DNA from: Olleya sediminilitoris
GTDB taxonomy: Bacteria > Bacteroidota > Bacteroidia > Flavobacteriales > Flavobacteriaceae
Length of the DNA: 64,000 nt
Assembly (NCBI RefSeq): GCF_016785945.1
Contig: NZ_JAEMEF010000003.1
Location: forward strand, 248,001-312,000
Reading direction: 5' to 3'
In this document: in pieces, positions 54,158-63,613 of the stretch
Numbering within the stretch: position 1 is the first letter of the stretch
How the letters are laid out: each line of letters starts with the position of its first letter
The notes under the pieces: generated by a model
Seen by the model: only the letters and a program-made list of their open reading frames with translations
The model's database searches: none
Told to the model about the DNA's origin: nothing
Made by a program: the position numbers and the translations under genes

Positions 54158-56381
54158 CAGTGCTATCAGATAAATTTAAGGCATTGTAAAGTTTTTTCTC
54201 AAAATCTTCTTGTTTGAAAGGTTTTGAGATTATGTCTGTAAATCCAGCATCATCAAATTCTTGCATCTTGTCTTCAATGGTAACAGCAGTCAATGCAAAA
54301 ATAGTTAAATCGGTATCAAAAGTTCGGATGATTTTTGTGGCTTCCATACCGCTAATTCCTGGCATGTGTATATCCATTAAAACCACATCATATTTAGTGT
54401 TTTTAACTTTGTCTACTGCATCTTCACCATTATCAACTACATCACAATATAGTTTCATTTTGTTAAGGATTTTTTTTGTAATCATTTGATTAATCTTATT
54501 ATCCTCTACTACTAATATTTTAATATTGTTAAGTTCTATTTCGTCAATTTCATTGAAATAATTTGCTTTTTGCTCGACAATTATTTCGTTACTCTTCTTC
54601 ATAGGTATTTCAAAGTAAAACGTGGTACCAGTTCCCAGTTCACTTTTCATATAAATTTTTCCTTTTAAAATATCAATTAGTCCCTTAACAATAGAAAGTC
54701 CAAGTCCTGTTCCTCCATATTTTCGGTTGATTTGGATTGAGCCTTGAGAAAAGCTTTCAAACATGTTTTTTTGTTTTTCTTGACTTATCCCTATTCCGTT
54801 ATCTTCAACTTCATAACGTACAACATAGTCATCTCCATCTTGTTGGTGTTTAATAATCCTAATCCATATATCTCCATTTTTAGTAAATTTAATGGAGTTA
54901 CCGATTAGATTTATTAGTATTTGAGAAATTTTTAATTGATCAGCATTAAAGTTAGTTGGTAAGGTTTCATCATATTCTAAATGTAGTTTGATGTTATTAT
55001 CTAATGCAGAATTGTTTAAAGCTGAAATTACATTTTCAGCTTTCTTTTTTAGATTAAAAACCTCAGGTTCTATATCAACTTTATTAGCTTCAATTTTATT
55101 AATTTGAAGTATGTCATTAATGAAGGTTAATAAATAGTCCCCTGAAAATTTTAATGATTTTAAATGTTGAATTTGAGCTTGTTTTGGGTTTTCTTCTAAT
55201 AGCATGTTTGTTAAACCTGTAACTGCATATAAAGGTGTTCTTAACTCATGAGTTACTGTAGATAAAAAGTTAGCTTTAGTTTTTGTTGCAAGCTCAGCTT
55301 TTTCCATTGCTATAGTTAATTCTGCATTTTTTTTATGCAAAATATTATTAGATTTTAATCTAATATTATTGTTTTTGTACAGTGATAGTGTAAGCAGAGA
55401 TAAAATAGTAATTAAGGCAATACTTAAAATGGTGGTTAATTTTTCTAACCAAGTAGAACTGGCTTCTTTTTCTAAATCCGCTTCTTTTTCTTTTTGGTAC
55501 TCAATTGGACTGCTATACTGTTTGTCTAATCTTTTGTCTGCAGATAAATAACTTCTTTTAATTTTTAAAATAGAATCGTTTAACTTAATGTGCTTTAATA
55601 AGTAGGTGTTAGCTTTTTTGTAATCTCCTCTATTGGTGTGAATGTCACTAAGTATTTTGTAAGCCTTATTAATTAAGTTTGGGAAATTTTCAAGTTTTGC
55701 AATTTCAAAACCTTCATTTATATCAATTTCTGAGTTTGCAAAGTCCTGTAGTTTAGCTTCCGTCTCTCCTAAGCTTAAATAGGCACTACTTAATATTTTT
55801 TTGTTTTTGTAGCGTTTAGCTAAATCTTTAGCGTCTTCAAATTGGGTTTTAGCTTCAGTGTAATTTCCTAAATTAAATAAAGCTTGTCCTATGTATAACT
55901 TGCTTTCTGCTTCAAATTCAGAAAGATCATGTTTTTCAAAAATTTGTTCTGCAGAATTAAAATAGTCTATTGCTTTTTCATACTCCTTTCTTGATAAATA
56001 AATATTACCAATGGTTTTGTAAGTTTCGGCAATATTAATATCGTCCTGAGCAAAACGTTGTTTTTCAACTGCTTTTGATAAAGATTGCATAGCTTCCATT
56101 GGCTCTTCAATAATGTATTGAATTTTACCAATTTTAGAATATATTAAACCTATGCTTCTGTTATCGTTTATCTGTTTAGCTAATTGTAAGGCATCATCAA
56201 GATCTTTTTGCGCCTTGTAAAACTCGTTATTATCAATGTTAGTCTGCGCAAAGCTAATATTGAAATTAATTTTACTTTGTATATTTTCCTTTTGTTTTTC
56301 ACTGATATCTTGCGCGTTTATGTTAATGCTTACAAGACTGAAAATCAAGCAGGTTAAAATATTTGTAATTTGAAATTTCAT
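54150..56381 (-). CDS. TPR-containing hybrid sensor histidine kinase
   Basis: This 743-residue protein has a signal peptide (ININA-QD). Periplasmic TPR repeats follow (about 30-260), then one TM helix (about 312-332), a coiled linker and a HisKA domain (His in THELRTP, about 381). The ATPase domain shows NLIGNSIKFTKNG, DNGIGI and GGTGLGLSIVKGL. A C-terminal receiver has the phospho-acceptor Asp in VVLMDIHMPG (about 668). No DNA-binding output is fused, so the receiver may pass phosphate to a separate protein. Confidence 0.92.
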   Translation of the reverse strand: MKFQITNILTCLIFSLVSININAQDISEKQKENIQSKINFNISFAQTNIDNNEFYKAQKDLDDALQLAKQINDNRSIGLIYSKIGKIQYIIEEPMEAMQSLSKAVEKQRFAQDDINIAETYKTIGNIYLSRKEYEKAIDYFNSAEQIFEKHDLSEFEAESKLYIGQALFNLGNYTEAKTQFEDAKDLAKRYKNKKILSSAYLSLGETEAKLQDFANSEIDINEGFEIAKLENFPNLINKAYKILSDIHTNRGDYKKANTYLLKHIKLNDSILKIKRSYLSADKRLDKQYSSPIEYQKEKEADLEKEASSTWLEKLTTILSIALITILSLLTLSLYKNNNIRLKSNNILHKKNAELTIAMEKAELATKTKANFLSTVTHELRTPLYAVTGLTNMLLEENPKQAQIQHLKSLKFSGDYLLTFINDILQINKIEANKVDIEPEVFNLKKKAENVISALNNSALDNNIKLHLEYDETLPTNFNADQLKISQILINLIGNSIKFTKNGDIWIRIIKHQQDGDDYVVRYEVEDNGIGISQEKQKNMFESFSQGSIQINRKYGGTGLGLSIVKGLIDILKGKIYMKSELGTGTTFYFEIPMKKSNEIIVEQKANYFNEIDEIELNNIKILVVEDNKINQMITKKILNKMKLYCDVVDNGEDAVDKVKNTKYDVVLMDIHMPGISGMEATKIIRTFDTDLTIFALTAVTIEDKMQEFDDAGFTDIISKPFKQEDFEKKLYNALNLSDSTAT

Positions 56382-56398
56382 TCATTAGATTTATGTAA

Positions 56399-56406
56399 CA
56401 AATATA
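56399..56406 (-). promoter_or_regulatory. -7 element TATATTTG for the sensor kinase gene
   Basis: TATATTTG on the minus strand lies 17 bp upstream of the ATG at 56381. Confidence 0.5.
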
Positions 56407-56431
56407 AATATTTATCCGATAAATGTTTTTT

Positions 56432-57424
56432 TTATTCTGATAAATTGAAAATCAGATCAATAATTCGGCTTGAATACCCTGTTTCATTGTCATACCATCC
56501 TATAATTTTGACCATATTACCTATAACAGATGTCATTTGAGAATCAAAAATACAAGAGTGTGTATTACCTACAATATCAATTGAAACTATAGGGTCTTCA
56601 GTATACTCTAAGATGCCTTTATATTTTGTGTGAGAGGCATTATTAAAAGCTTTGTTTATGGCATCAATACTAACTGTTTTTTTAACATTAAAAGTGATGT
56701 CTGTTAAAGAGCCATTAGCAACAGGAACTCTAATACCACAGCCACCAATAACCTCTGATAAATCAGGGAAAATTTTGGTTAATGCTTTAGCTGCTCCTGT
56801 AGTAGTAGGTACTATGCTCTGACCTGCAGCTCTTGCACGACGTAAATCTCTGTGAGGTTGATCATGTAGACTTTGGTCTGTTGTGTAAGAGTGGATAGTC
56901 GTTATGTAAGCTTGATTAATACCACATAACTGATTGATAATATCAATCATAGGTGCTGCATTGTTTGTGGTACAAGATGCGTTAGAAATTATGGTTTCAT
57001 CACCATCCAATTCTTGTTGGTTAACACCAAGAACAATAGTTTTAATATCATCTTCAATAGCAGGAACACTTAAAATAACACGTTTAGCACCATTATTTAT
57101 ATGGTGTTGTAAATCTTCTGAGGTTTTAAATTTTCCTGTAGATTCTATTACAAAATCAGGCGTAAAGTTGGACCAATCAATTGTTTTTGGATGTGTTTGA
57201 TTTAGCAGTGGTACTTCTTGATTGTCAACAACAATCATATTGTCTTTAGCAGATATCTTTGCAGGGAAAACACCATGAATACTGTCGTATTTTAATAAAT
57301 GACTTAGCGTTTTGGTGTCAGCTAAATCATTAATAGCAACCACCTTTATTTCTGGGTTGTTATGTAGCAATCTAAAGACGCGTCTACCTATACGACCAAA
57401 GCCATTTATGGCAACCGTAATCAT
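56432..57424 (-). CDS. gap: Type I glyceraldehyde-3-phosphate dehydrogenase
   Basis: This 330-residue protein has the NAD motif INGFGRIGRRVFRLL (4-18), the catalytic Cys in ASCTTNN (about 151) and WYDNETGYS. It oxidises glyceraldehyde-3-phosphate with NAD(P)+. The gene starts 1 nt after lipA ends, so both are on one mRNA. This is an unusual place for the main glycolytic gap gene, and it may be a second, gluconeogenic-type copy; the sequence alone does not decide. Confidence 0.92.
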   Translation of the reverse strand: MITVAINGFGRIGRRVFRLLHNNPEIKVVAINDLADTKTLSHLLKYDSIHGVFPAKISAKDNMIVVDNQEVPLLNQTHPKTIDWSNFTPDFVIESTGKFKTSEDLQHHINNGAKRVILSVPAIEDDIKTIVLGVNQQELDGDETIISNASCTTNNAAPMIDIINQLCGINQAYITTIHSYTTDQSLHDQPHRDLRRARAAGQSIVPTTTGAAKALTKIFPDLSEVIGGCGIRVPVANGSLTDITFNVKKTVSIDAINKAFNNASHTKYKGILEYTEDPIVSIDIVGNTHSCIFDSQMTSVIGNMVKIIGWYDNETGYSSRIIDLIFNLSE

Positions 57425-57425
57425 A

Positions 57426-58304
57426 TTAATTAATGTGTTTTTGAGCCTTATATGACGATCGCACTAATGCGCTACTTTCAACATGTCTAAAGCCTAGTTT
57501 TAATCCAATTTCTTCGTATTCTTTAAATTCGTCTGGTAAAACAAAACGCTTAACAGGTAAATGTTTTTTACTAGGTTGAAGGTATTGTCCAATAGTTACA
57601 ACATCTACGTCGTTATCGCGTAAATCATGTAGCGTTTGTATAACTTCTTCACGCTCTTCACCAAGACCTAACATAATACCAGATTTTGTACGACGTTGAC
57701 CTTGTTGCTTAAGGTATTTAAGTACACCTAAACTTCTTTCGTACTTTGCTTGTATACGTACTTCTCTAGTTAGTCGTTTTACGGTTTCGATATTATGAGA
57801 TACTACTTCTGGAGCAACATCAATAATACGGTCAATATGCATTTCTTCACCTTGAAAATCAGGTATTAAGGTTTCTAGAGTTGTTTTGGGATTCATTCTT
57901 CTAACAGCATTAACTGTTTCTGCCCACATAATGCTTCCCATATCTTTTAAATCATCTCTATCAACACTTGTTAAAACAGCGTGTTTAATACCCATAATTT
58001 TAATAGATCTAGCAACTTTTTCGGGTTCATCCCAATCTACATCCTCTGGACGACCAGTTTTTACACCACAAAATCCACAAGATCTAGTACAAACGTTTCC
58101 TAAAATCATGAATGTAGCAGTACCTTCTCCCCAACATTCTCCCATATTTGGACAACTTCCAGAGGTACAAATAGTGTTTAAGCTATATTTGTCTACTAAT
58201 CCTCTTAGTTCTGTGTATTTTTTACCAGTAGGTAATTTAACACGCAGCCATTTTGGTTTAGGTTCTCTTTTTGGTAATATATTTGATGCAGTTTCTGTAT
58301 TCAT
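57426..58304 (-). CDS. lipA: Lipoyl synthase
   Basis: This 292-residue radical SAM protein has its auxiliary cluster at Cys46, Cys51 and Cys57 ([12 protein letters not shown]). The radical SAM cluster is CTRSCGFC (Cys72, 76, 79), and the conserved C-terminal RSSY binds the auxiliary cluster. It inserts two sulfurs into octanoyl-protein to make lipoate for 2-oxoacid dehydrogenases. First gene ahead of gap. Confidence 0.96.
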   Translation of the reverse strand: MNTETASNILPKREPKPKWLRVKLPTGKKYTELRGLVDKYSLNTICTSGSCPNMGECWGEGTATFMILGNVCTRSCGFCGVKTGRPEDVDWDEPEKVARSIKIMGIKHAVLTSVDRDDLKDMGSIMWAETVNAVRRMNPKTTLETLIPDFQGEEMHIDRIIDVAPEVVSHNIETVKRLTREVRIQAKYERSLGVLKYLKQQGQRRTKSGIMLGLGEEREEVIQTLHDLRDNDVDVVTIGQYLQPSKKHLPVKRFVLPDEFKEYEEIGLKLGFRHVESSALVRSSYKAQKHIN

Positions 58305-58323
58305 AATTGCAATTTTCTATAAG

Positions 58324-58331
58324 CAAAGATA
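58324..58331 (-). promoter_or_regulatory. -7 element TATCTTTG for lipA-gap
   Basis: TATCTTTG on the minus strand lies 19 bp upstream of the lipA ATG. Confidence 0.5.
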
Positions 58332-58387
58332 CGAAGTATTTTGTTTAAAATTCAGGAAGTAATTGTTAAGTAAAACTATAAGTGTAA

Positions 58388-58936
58388 CTAGCTTTTTTGA
58401 ATGATTTCAGAAAGCAATTTTTTAGCACGAAGTAACTTTACTTTTATGTTATTTATAGGTTCTTTTAATTGAGCTGAAATTTCTTTATAACTTAATTCTT
58501 GAAAATATCTTAAATGAATAACTTCTTGGTAATGAGGTTTTAGCTTTTTAATATCTCTTAATAAGTTGGCTAAATTTTGTTCCGTTATTAATTTATCTTC
58601 AACTGAAGGTGTTTCGTCTAAAACGTTGTAAACTTCATTATTATCAGTTCTGGAAATAGCTTGTTTAATGGAGTGCTTTTCTTTTCTAATAATATCTATA
58701 TGAATGTTTTTTGAAATGGTTATTAACCAAGTACTAAACGAATAGTTGTTGTTATAAGATTTAATTTTGTCAAAAGCCTTAGAAAAGGTTTGAATGGTGA
58801 CATCTTCGGCATCGTTTTCATTCTGAATTCTTTTTAATTGAAAACCATATACTTGGTCCCAAAAAGTGTGTAGTAGATAGTTAAACGCTTTTTGATCGTT
58901 TTGTTTAGCTTTGTCTATGATGTCGTTTATTTCCAA
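58388..58936 (-). CDS. ECF-type RNA polymerase sigma factor
   Basis: This 182-residue protein has sigma region 2 (DAEDVTIQTFSKAFDKI ... SFSTWLITISKNIHIDIIRK, given in pieces) and region 4 (YQEVIHLRYFQELSYKEISAQL). It starts 10 bp inside the glycosyltransferase gene end, so it is translationally coupled to it. No anti-sigma gene is next to it. The second sigma of the window (62013-62549) does have one. Confidence 0.9.
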   Translation of the reverse strand: MEINDIIDKAKQNDQKAFNYLLHTFWDQVYGFQLKRIQNENDAEDVTIQTFSKAFDKIKSYNNNYSFSTWLITISKNIHIDIIRKEKHSIKQAISRTDNNEVYNVLDETPSVEDKLITEQNLANLLRDIKKLKPHYQEVIHLRYFQELSYKEISAQLKEPINNIKVKLLRAKKLLSEIIQKS

Positions 58937-60039
58937 TAATTAGGTTTTGAAATTTTATTAGTTATAAAGATACTAAATTGCATTATAATTAAGGTGATTT
59001 CTAGTATAGGAAGCAAGAATATTGTGTCTATTTCGTTTAGTTTTTTTGCTGAAAACCCTAAACTTAAATACTGGCATAAAAATCTTAAAATAACTAATCC
59101 TAAAGCAAAAGGCCACAAATAAGTCGTGTAAAGTAATGTAATACCCAAAGTCCAGAATAAAACTTGGGTAATATAAAACAAGCCTAACAATAATTGATGT
59201 TTTGTTTTATAGTATTTAGCTGTAGATACATGCCTTCTTTTTTGTTTAAACCAATCTTTAAAATTGGTTTTGGCAACAGATACTGTAAAACTGTTTTTTT
59301 TGTATTGGATGACTGTGTTTTTTGATGTAGCGACTTCATTTATAAATAAATCATCATCACCAGATCTTACTTTCATGTGTTTGATAAAACCATTAACATT
59401 AAAAAACTCATCTCTGTGATAGGCTAAATTACGTCCAACTCCCATATATGGTAATCCTATTTTAGCATAAGAAAAATATTGAGTAGCTGTCAATAAGGTT
59501 TCAAACCTGATAAGTTTGTTTAGAAAAGAGTGTTTAATTTTATTGTAACCTCCGTAACCCAAAACAATAGTGTTTGTTTTGGTAAAACTAGAACTCATTT
59601 CTTTTATCCAATGTTTAGATAAAGGTTTGCAATCGGCATCAGTGAATAGTAAATGATTGTTTGTAGCAGCTTTAATACCTAATGATAATGCGTATTTTTT
59701 ATTTCCCCAAAATGCTTCAATGTTTTTAACATTGACAATTTTTATATTATCATATTTAGATTTGAAGTCTTCAAAAACCTCTAAAGTGTCGTCTTTAGAC
59801 GAGTCGTTGATAAGTACAACCTCAAAGTTATGATAGTCTTGATTTAAAACACTTGGAAGAAAATTTTTAATATTTTCTGCTTCGTTTTTAGCACAAATAA
59901 TTACTGAAACGGGAGGTGTTTCAGATGTAGTTTTACTGTGTTTTAAAAATGCAAAATTTCCAAAAATCAAAGTATAATACAATACTTGAATAACTACCAC
60001 AGTTGCAAAACTGTAGAATAATACCTCAAGTATTAGCAT
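58927..60039 (-). CDS. Membrane glycosyltransferase family 2 protein
   Basis: This 370-residue protein has an N-terminal TM segment (about 5-27), the GT2 nucleotide-sugar part (PPVSVIICAKNEAENI, LLFTDADCKP with the metal-binding DxD, GDDDLF, and Q/RRHVS). Two C-terminal TM segments lie at about 285-345. It should move a sugar onto a lipid or envelope glycan at the inner membrane. It overlaps the following sigma gene, and follows a small secreted-protein gene by 3 bp. Confidence 0.88.
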   Translation of the reverse strand: MLILEVLFYSFATVVVIQVLYYTLIFGNFAFLKHSKTTSETPPVSVIICAKNEAENIKNFLPSVLNQDYHNFEVVLINDSSKDDTLEVFEDFKSKYDNIKIVNVKNIEAFWGNKKYALSLGIKAATNNHLLFTDADCKPLSKHWIKEMSSSFTKTNTIVLGYGGYNKIKHSFLNKLIRFETLLTATQYFSYAKIGLPYMGVGRNLAYHRDEFFNVNGFIKHMKVRSGDDDLFINEVATSKNTVIQYKKNSFTVSVAKTNFKDWFKQKRRHVSTAKYYKTKHQLLLGLFYITQVLFWTLGITLLYTTYLWPFALGLVILRFLCQYLSLGFSAKKLNEIDTIFLLPILEITLIIMQFSIFITNKISKPNYWK

Positions 60040-60042
60040 AGA

Positions 60043-60246
60043 TTACGAGTGTTGAGGTTCGCTACAATTTTCAAATTGGTCTGGTGATTTACCGCAAAAA
60101 CCACAAGCTTCACCTTCTGTATTTAACATAGGGTTTTGACTTGCGCATGTACCTGCAAATTTACCGTCTTTTTTTGCCCAAATTTTAATTGCAATACCTG
60201 CAAAACCTAAACCTAAAAGGCCTAAAGTAAGTAATAAAAGTTTCAA
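60043..60246 (-). CDS. Small membrane or secreted Cys-rich protein
   Basis: This 67-residue protein has a hydrophobic N-terminal segment (LLLLTLGLLGLGFAGIAIKIWA). A compact tail follows with four Cys (GTCASQ, EGEACGFCGKS, FENCSE). I recognise it as a small conserved flavobacterial type without a known role. It is the first gene of the unit with the glycosyltransferase and sigma factor. Confidence 0.6.
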   Translation of the reverse strand: MKLLLLTLGLLGLGFAGIAIKIWAKKDGKFAGTCASQNPMLNTEGEACGFCGKSPDQFENCSEPQHS

Positions 60247-60269
60247 AATAGTTGCTTTTTTTAGAATTA

Positions 60270-60277
60270 CAAAGATA
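60270..60277 (-). promoter_or_regulatory. -7 element TATCTTTG for the small-protein/glycosyltransferase/sigma unit
   Basis: TATCTTTG on the minus strand lies 23 bp upstream of the ATG at 60246; a possible TTG on the same strand is 15 bp further up. Confidence 0.45.
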
Positions 60278-60445
60278 CGGTTTTTTCGAAAACAAGTTAA
60301 TGTTTAACGTTTCAATAGTTTTTGTTAGGTTGATTTGAACATTAAAATCAGTTTTTTAACGAAAAAGTTATTTAGATAAATCTAAAGTGGTTAATTCTTT
60401 ATTTTTTTTATAATTTAATGCTCTAACTTTTTAACAATTTAAATT

Positions 60446-61135
60446 ATGAAAAAATTATTTGCAGAGTTTTTTGGAACTTTTTGGTTGGTTTTTGGTGGTT
60501 GTGGTAGTGCCATTTTTGCTGCTGGCTTTCCGGATTTAGGTATCGGCTTTGTTGGTGTGTCATTAGCTTTTGGTTTAACAGTATTAACTATGGCTTATGC
60601 AGTTGGTCATGTTTCTGGTGCGCATTTTAATCCTGCTGTTTCAATAGGGCTTTGGGCTGGAGGAAAGTTTCCTGCTAAAGAGCTGCCTGGTTATATCATT
60701 GCACAATTAGTTGGTGCAATTGTTGCTGCTACTGCTTTGTTATATATTGTATCTGGTAAAGCTGGTTTTACTGATGTTGGTGGTTTTGCTGCCAATGGTT
60801 ATGATGCATTATCACCTGGAGGATATTCCATGATGTCTGCTTTAGTAGCCGAGTTTTTATTGACTATGTTTTTTTTATTAATTATTTTAGGTAGTACATA
60901 TCCTAAAGCACCAAAAGGCTTTGCAGGAATTGCAATTGGTTTGGCTTTAGCTTTAATACACTTAATTAGTATTCCTATTACTAATACTTCTGTTAATCCA
61001 GCAAGATCTACTAGCCAAGCATTATTTGCTGAAGGAGGAGACTATCTTGGGCAATTATGGTTATTTTGGTTAGCTCCAATTGCAGGTGCTATTGTAGCAG
61101 GTTTAATACACAAAACCTTTTTTAGTAAAGACTAA
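60446..61135 (+). CDS. aqpZ: Aquaporin Z-like water channel
   Basis: This 229-residue protein has six TM segments and two NPA boxes, HFNPAVS (61-67) and NTSVNPARS (about 180-188). The sequence [16 protein letters not shown] keeps the His, small/polar and Arg residues of the narrow water-selective filter. It should pass water rather than glycerol. Single gene with its own terminator, facing the anti-sigma gene. Confidence 0.93.
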   Translation: MKKLFAEFFGTFWLVFGGCGSAIFAAGFPDLGIGFVGVSLAFGLTVLTMAYAVGHVSGAHFNPAVSIGLWAGGKFPAKELPGYIIAQLVGAIVAATALLYIVSGKAGFTDVGGFAANGYDALSPGGYSMMSALVAEFLLTMFFLLIILGSTYPKAPKGFAGIAIGLALALIHLISIPITNTSVNPARSTSQALFAEGGDYLGQLWLFWLAPIAGAIVAGLIHKTFFSKD

Positions 61136-61157
61136 TCAAAATAAAATAGTATTATAT

Positions 61158-61194
61158 AAAAAAAAGCCTCACTAATTAAGTGAAGCTTTTTTTT
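61158..61194. terminator. Terminator between aqpZ and the anti-sigma gene
   Basis: agcctcact/agtgaagct stem with one mismatch has A runs to the left and T runs to the right. It can serve both convergent genes. Confidence 0.75.
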
Positions 61195-61213
61195 ATTGTT
61201 ATTTTAATACTAC

Positions 61214-62011
61214 TTACTCATTAAGTTTTAAAGATATCTCTGCAACAGGAGTATCGTTTGAGCGGACTGGACTTCCTCCTTTAGGCTCTATAGAAATGCT
61301 TAGTCCTAAAGCATCTTCTGTATATGGAATTTCTTGAAGTCGTCTATCAGCTTCACTCAAAACACCTAAGTTTACCATTTTACCTTGTAATTCTGCCCAA
61401 ATTTGATATACTTTATCATCAGGTAATTGTGGCAAGGATACAACATCAATCATAGATTTTTTTTCTTCTGGATTAATGTAGGCTACCGTTTTTAAGTTTT
61501 TAGCTCTAGTATTTCCTTTTAAAACGTATTTTTCAGTTTCAGGATTGTTTAATTGCTTAAACTGATCTAGTAATTGTTGTAATGTACTGTTGTTATTTGC
61601 AATATCACTTCTAAGATCAAAAATCTCATCTGCAATGGTTTGGTTTTCGCTTGATAATTCTTTGTTTTGTTTATAAAGATATGCAGAGCTTCCAGCAAAT
61701 AGTAATGCAGCAACACATGCAGCAATTGCTAAACTGTACCATTTTTTAGTACGTTTAGGTTGTAAAGTAACTACAGGTTTGTCATCTAAAGCTTCAAAAA
61801 TATTATCTAATACTAATTTAGGTGCTTTTACAGCATTTAATTGAGTTGTAAATTCTAATTGGTCTTGCAGCCTGTTGTAAGCTTTTTTAACTTCCGGAAA
61901 TTCTGAGATATAATGTTCAACCTCTAAAGTTTCGCTAGCAGTAGTTTGTCCTATTAAGTATTTGTTTAATAAGTCAGACTTTAAAAATGTATTTATTTTC
62001 TCATTCATCAT
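61214..62011 (-). CDS. Anti-sigma factor (RskA-type)
   Basis: This 265-residue protein has a cytosolic N-terminal part (about 1-88; DLLNKYLIGQTTASETLEVEHYI in parts). A TM helix follows (about 91-110), then a coiled coil and the extracytoplasmic RskA C-terminal domain (VVSLPQLPDDKVYQIWAELQGKMVNLGVL). No zinc-binding HxxxCxxC is present. The gene starts 1 nt after the sigma gene ends, the usual place for the partner that holds the sigma factor inactive. Confidence 0.87.
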   Translation of the reverse strand: MMNEKINTFLKSDLLNKYLIGQTTASETLEVEHYISEFPEVKKAYNRLQDQLEFTTQLNAVKAPKLVLDNIFEALDDKPVVTLQPKRTKKWYSLAIAACVAALLFAGSSAYLYKQNKELSSENQTIADEIFDLRSDIANNNSTLQQLLDQFKQLNNPETEKYVLKGNTRAKNLKTVAYINPEEKKSMIDVVSLPQLPDDKVYQIWAELQGKMVNLGVLSEADRRLQEIPYTEDALGLSISIEPKGGSPVRSNDTPVAEISLKLNE

Positions 62012-62012
62012 T

Positions 62013-62549
62013 CTACAATTGAGGGTTGTAAATTTTTTTTAATTCACGTAATGCAATTTTTAATCTTGATTTGATAGTTCCTAACGGAATATTCAACTCA
62101 TCACTTGCTTCTTGTTGGGTCATACCTTCAAAAAACAGTGCATTCACGACAATCTGATATTTTTGGTCAAGGGTGTTTAAGTGTTTTTTTATATCTAAAA
62201 CATCCTCGTTTAAACTATTAGTTGTCAATTTATATACGTTAGAGTTTTCAATTTGGACTTCTTTATTTGATTTATTATTTACAGATCTAATTTTATCTAT
62301 TGCAGAATTGTATGCAATACGATATAACCAGGTAAATAATTTAGCCTTATCAGGATTATAACTTTTACCTTTTTTCCAAACTTTTATAAGGGTTTCTTGA
62401 AGCACGTCTTGGGCTAAATCATCATCCGAGATCACCTTTTTTATAACACCAAACAACGCGTCAGCATAGTTTTCGTATAATAATGTTATGGCTTGTTTGT
62501 CACCATTTTTAAGATGTGCTATTATATGTTCTTCTATAGAGAAATTCAA
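62013..62549 (-). CDS. ECF-type RNA polymerase sigma factor (with cognate anti-sigma)
   Basis: This 178-residue protein has region 2 (DDLAQDVLQETLIKVWKKGKSY, KLFTWLYRIAYNSAIDKIRS) and region 4 (MTQQEASDELNIPLGTIKSRLKIALRELKKIY, in parts). It resembles the SigK-type ECF group, whose partner is RskA. The downstream gene matches that partner. It differs clearly from the sigma factor at 58388. Confidence 0.92.
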   Translation of the reverse strand: MNFSIEEHIIAHLKNGDKQAITLLYENYADALFGVIKKVISDDDLAQDVLQETLIKVWKKGKSYNPDKAKLFTWLYRIAYNSAIDKIRSVNNKSNKEVQIENSNVYKLTTNSLNEDVLDIKKHLNTLDQKYQIVVNALFFEGMTQQEASDELNIPLGTIKSRLKIALRELKKIYNPQL

Positions 62550-62599
62550 GCTATTATTTAGGGTTTGTTAGTCTAAAGTTTTAAATTGAAGTCCGTTTA

Positions 62600-63613
62600 T
62601 TAAAAAATATTGACTTCGGTTTCAATTGAAATATTAAATATACGATAAATAGTATGTTGTATCAATTTTGAAAGCTCTAATATATCCTTTCCTTTGGCAT
62701 TATCATAATTTACTAAAACTAAAGCTTGTTTTTTATGGACTCCGTAATTGTCAAAAGTTTTTCCTTTAAAACCAGCAGTTTCAATTAACCAACCAGCAGG
62801 AACTTTTACTTCGGTTTCAGAAATAATATAATGTGGTGCATCAGGAAAATTTTGTTGTAACTGTATAAATCCCTCTTTACTAATGATTGGATTTTTAAAA
62901 AAACTTCCACTATTACCAATTTCTTTTGGATTAGGTAATTTGCTATTGCGTATCGCTATTACAGCTTTTGAGACCTCCTGAATAGTAGGTTTTGAAACAT
63001 TCATTACTTCTAACTGAGAACTAATAGCTCCGTAATTAGTGTGTAATACGTGATTTTTAGTTGTTAGTTTAAACGTAACATTAATTATGATGTATTTGCC
63101 TTTTACACTTTGTTTAAATATGGAATTACGGTAACCAAAATTGCAATCTTGATTGGTGAAAATTTCAGTTTTTAACGTTTCTAAGTTTAGTACTTCACAG
63201 GTGTAAAAATTGTCCTTAAGCTCTACACCATAAGCGCCTATGTTTTGTATTGGACTAGATCCAACGTTGCCAGGTATTAAAGAAAGGTTTTCTAAGCCTC
63301 CAAAATTTTGTTGTAGAGTCCACAATACAAAGTCATGCCAATTCTCGCCTGCTTTTGCTTCAATAAAAACATGGTTTTCTGTTTGGGATACAATTGATTT
63401 TCCTTTTAAATCTAAATGAATCACTAGCTTGTCCATATCCTTAGTCAAAAGCATGTTACTTCCACCTCCAAGAATAAATTTTTCTATGTCTTTTTCAGAA
63501 GAATAAACAGCGATTAAGTCATCAATAGTTTTAACCGAAACAAATTGTTTGGCTTTGACATCAATACCAAAAGTATTGTATGGTTTTAAGGATATGTTAT
63601 CTAATATTTGCAC
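62600..63613 (-). CDS. murB: UDP-N-acetylenolpyruvoylglucosamine reductase
   Basis: This 337-residue protein has the FAD region (FILGGGSNMLLTKD), LSLIPGNVGSSPIQNIGAYGVE and the catalytic Ser in IGNSGSFFKNP. It makes UDP-N-acetylmuramate with NADPH for peptidoglycan. The length and the YxxxG-type signature fit the type I enzyme. It starts at the last base of the aminotransferase gene stop, so the two are coupled. Confidence 0.95.
   Translation of the reverse strand: MQILDNISLKPYNTFGIDVKAKQFVSVKTIDDLIAVYSSEKDIEKFILGGGSNMLLTKDMDKLVIHLDLKGKSIVSQTENHVFIEAKAGENWHDFVLWTLQQNFGGLENLSLIPGNVGSSPIQNIGAYGVELKDNFYTCEVLNLETLKTEIFTNQDCNFGYRNSIFKQSVKGKYIIINVTFKLTTKNHVLHTNYGAISSQLEVMNVSKPTIQEVSKAVIAIRNSKLPNPKEIGNSGSFFKNPIISKEGFIQLQQNFPDAPHYIISETEVKVPAGWLIETAGFKGKTFDNYGVHKKQALVLVNYDNAKGKDILELSKLIQHTIYRIFNISIETEVNIF

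Noticed and set aside
54214-58362. Long plus-strand frames opposite the sensor kinase, gap and lipA genes (up to 158 codons)
   Set aside because: They are antisense shadows of clearly conserved genes and show no domain pattern.
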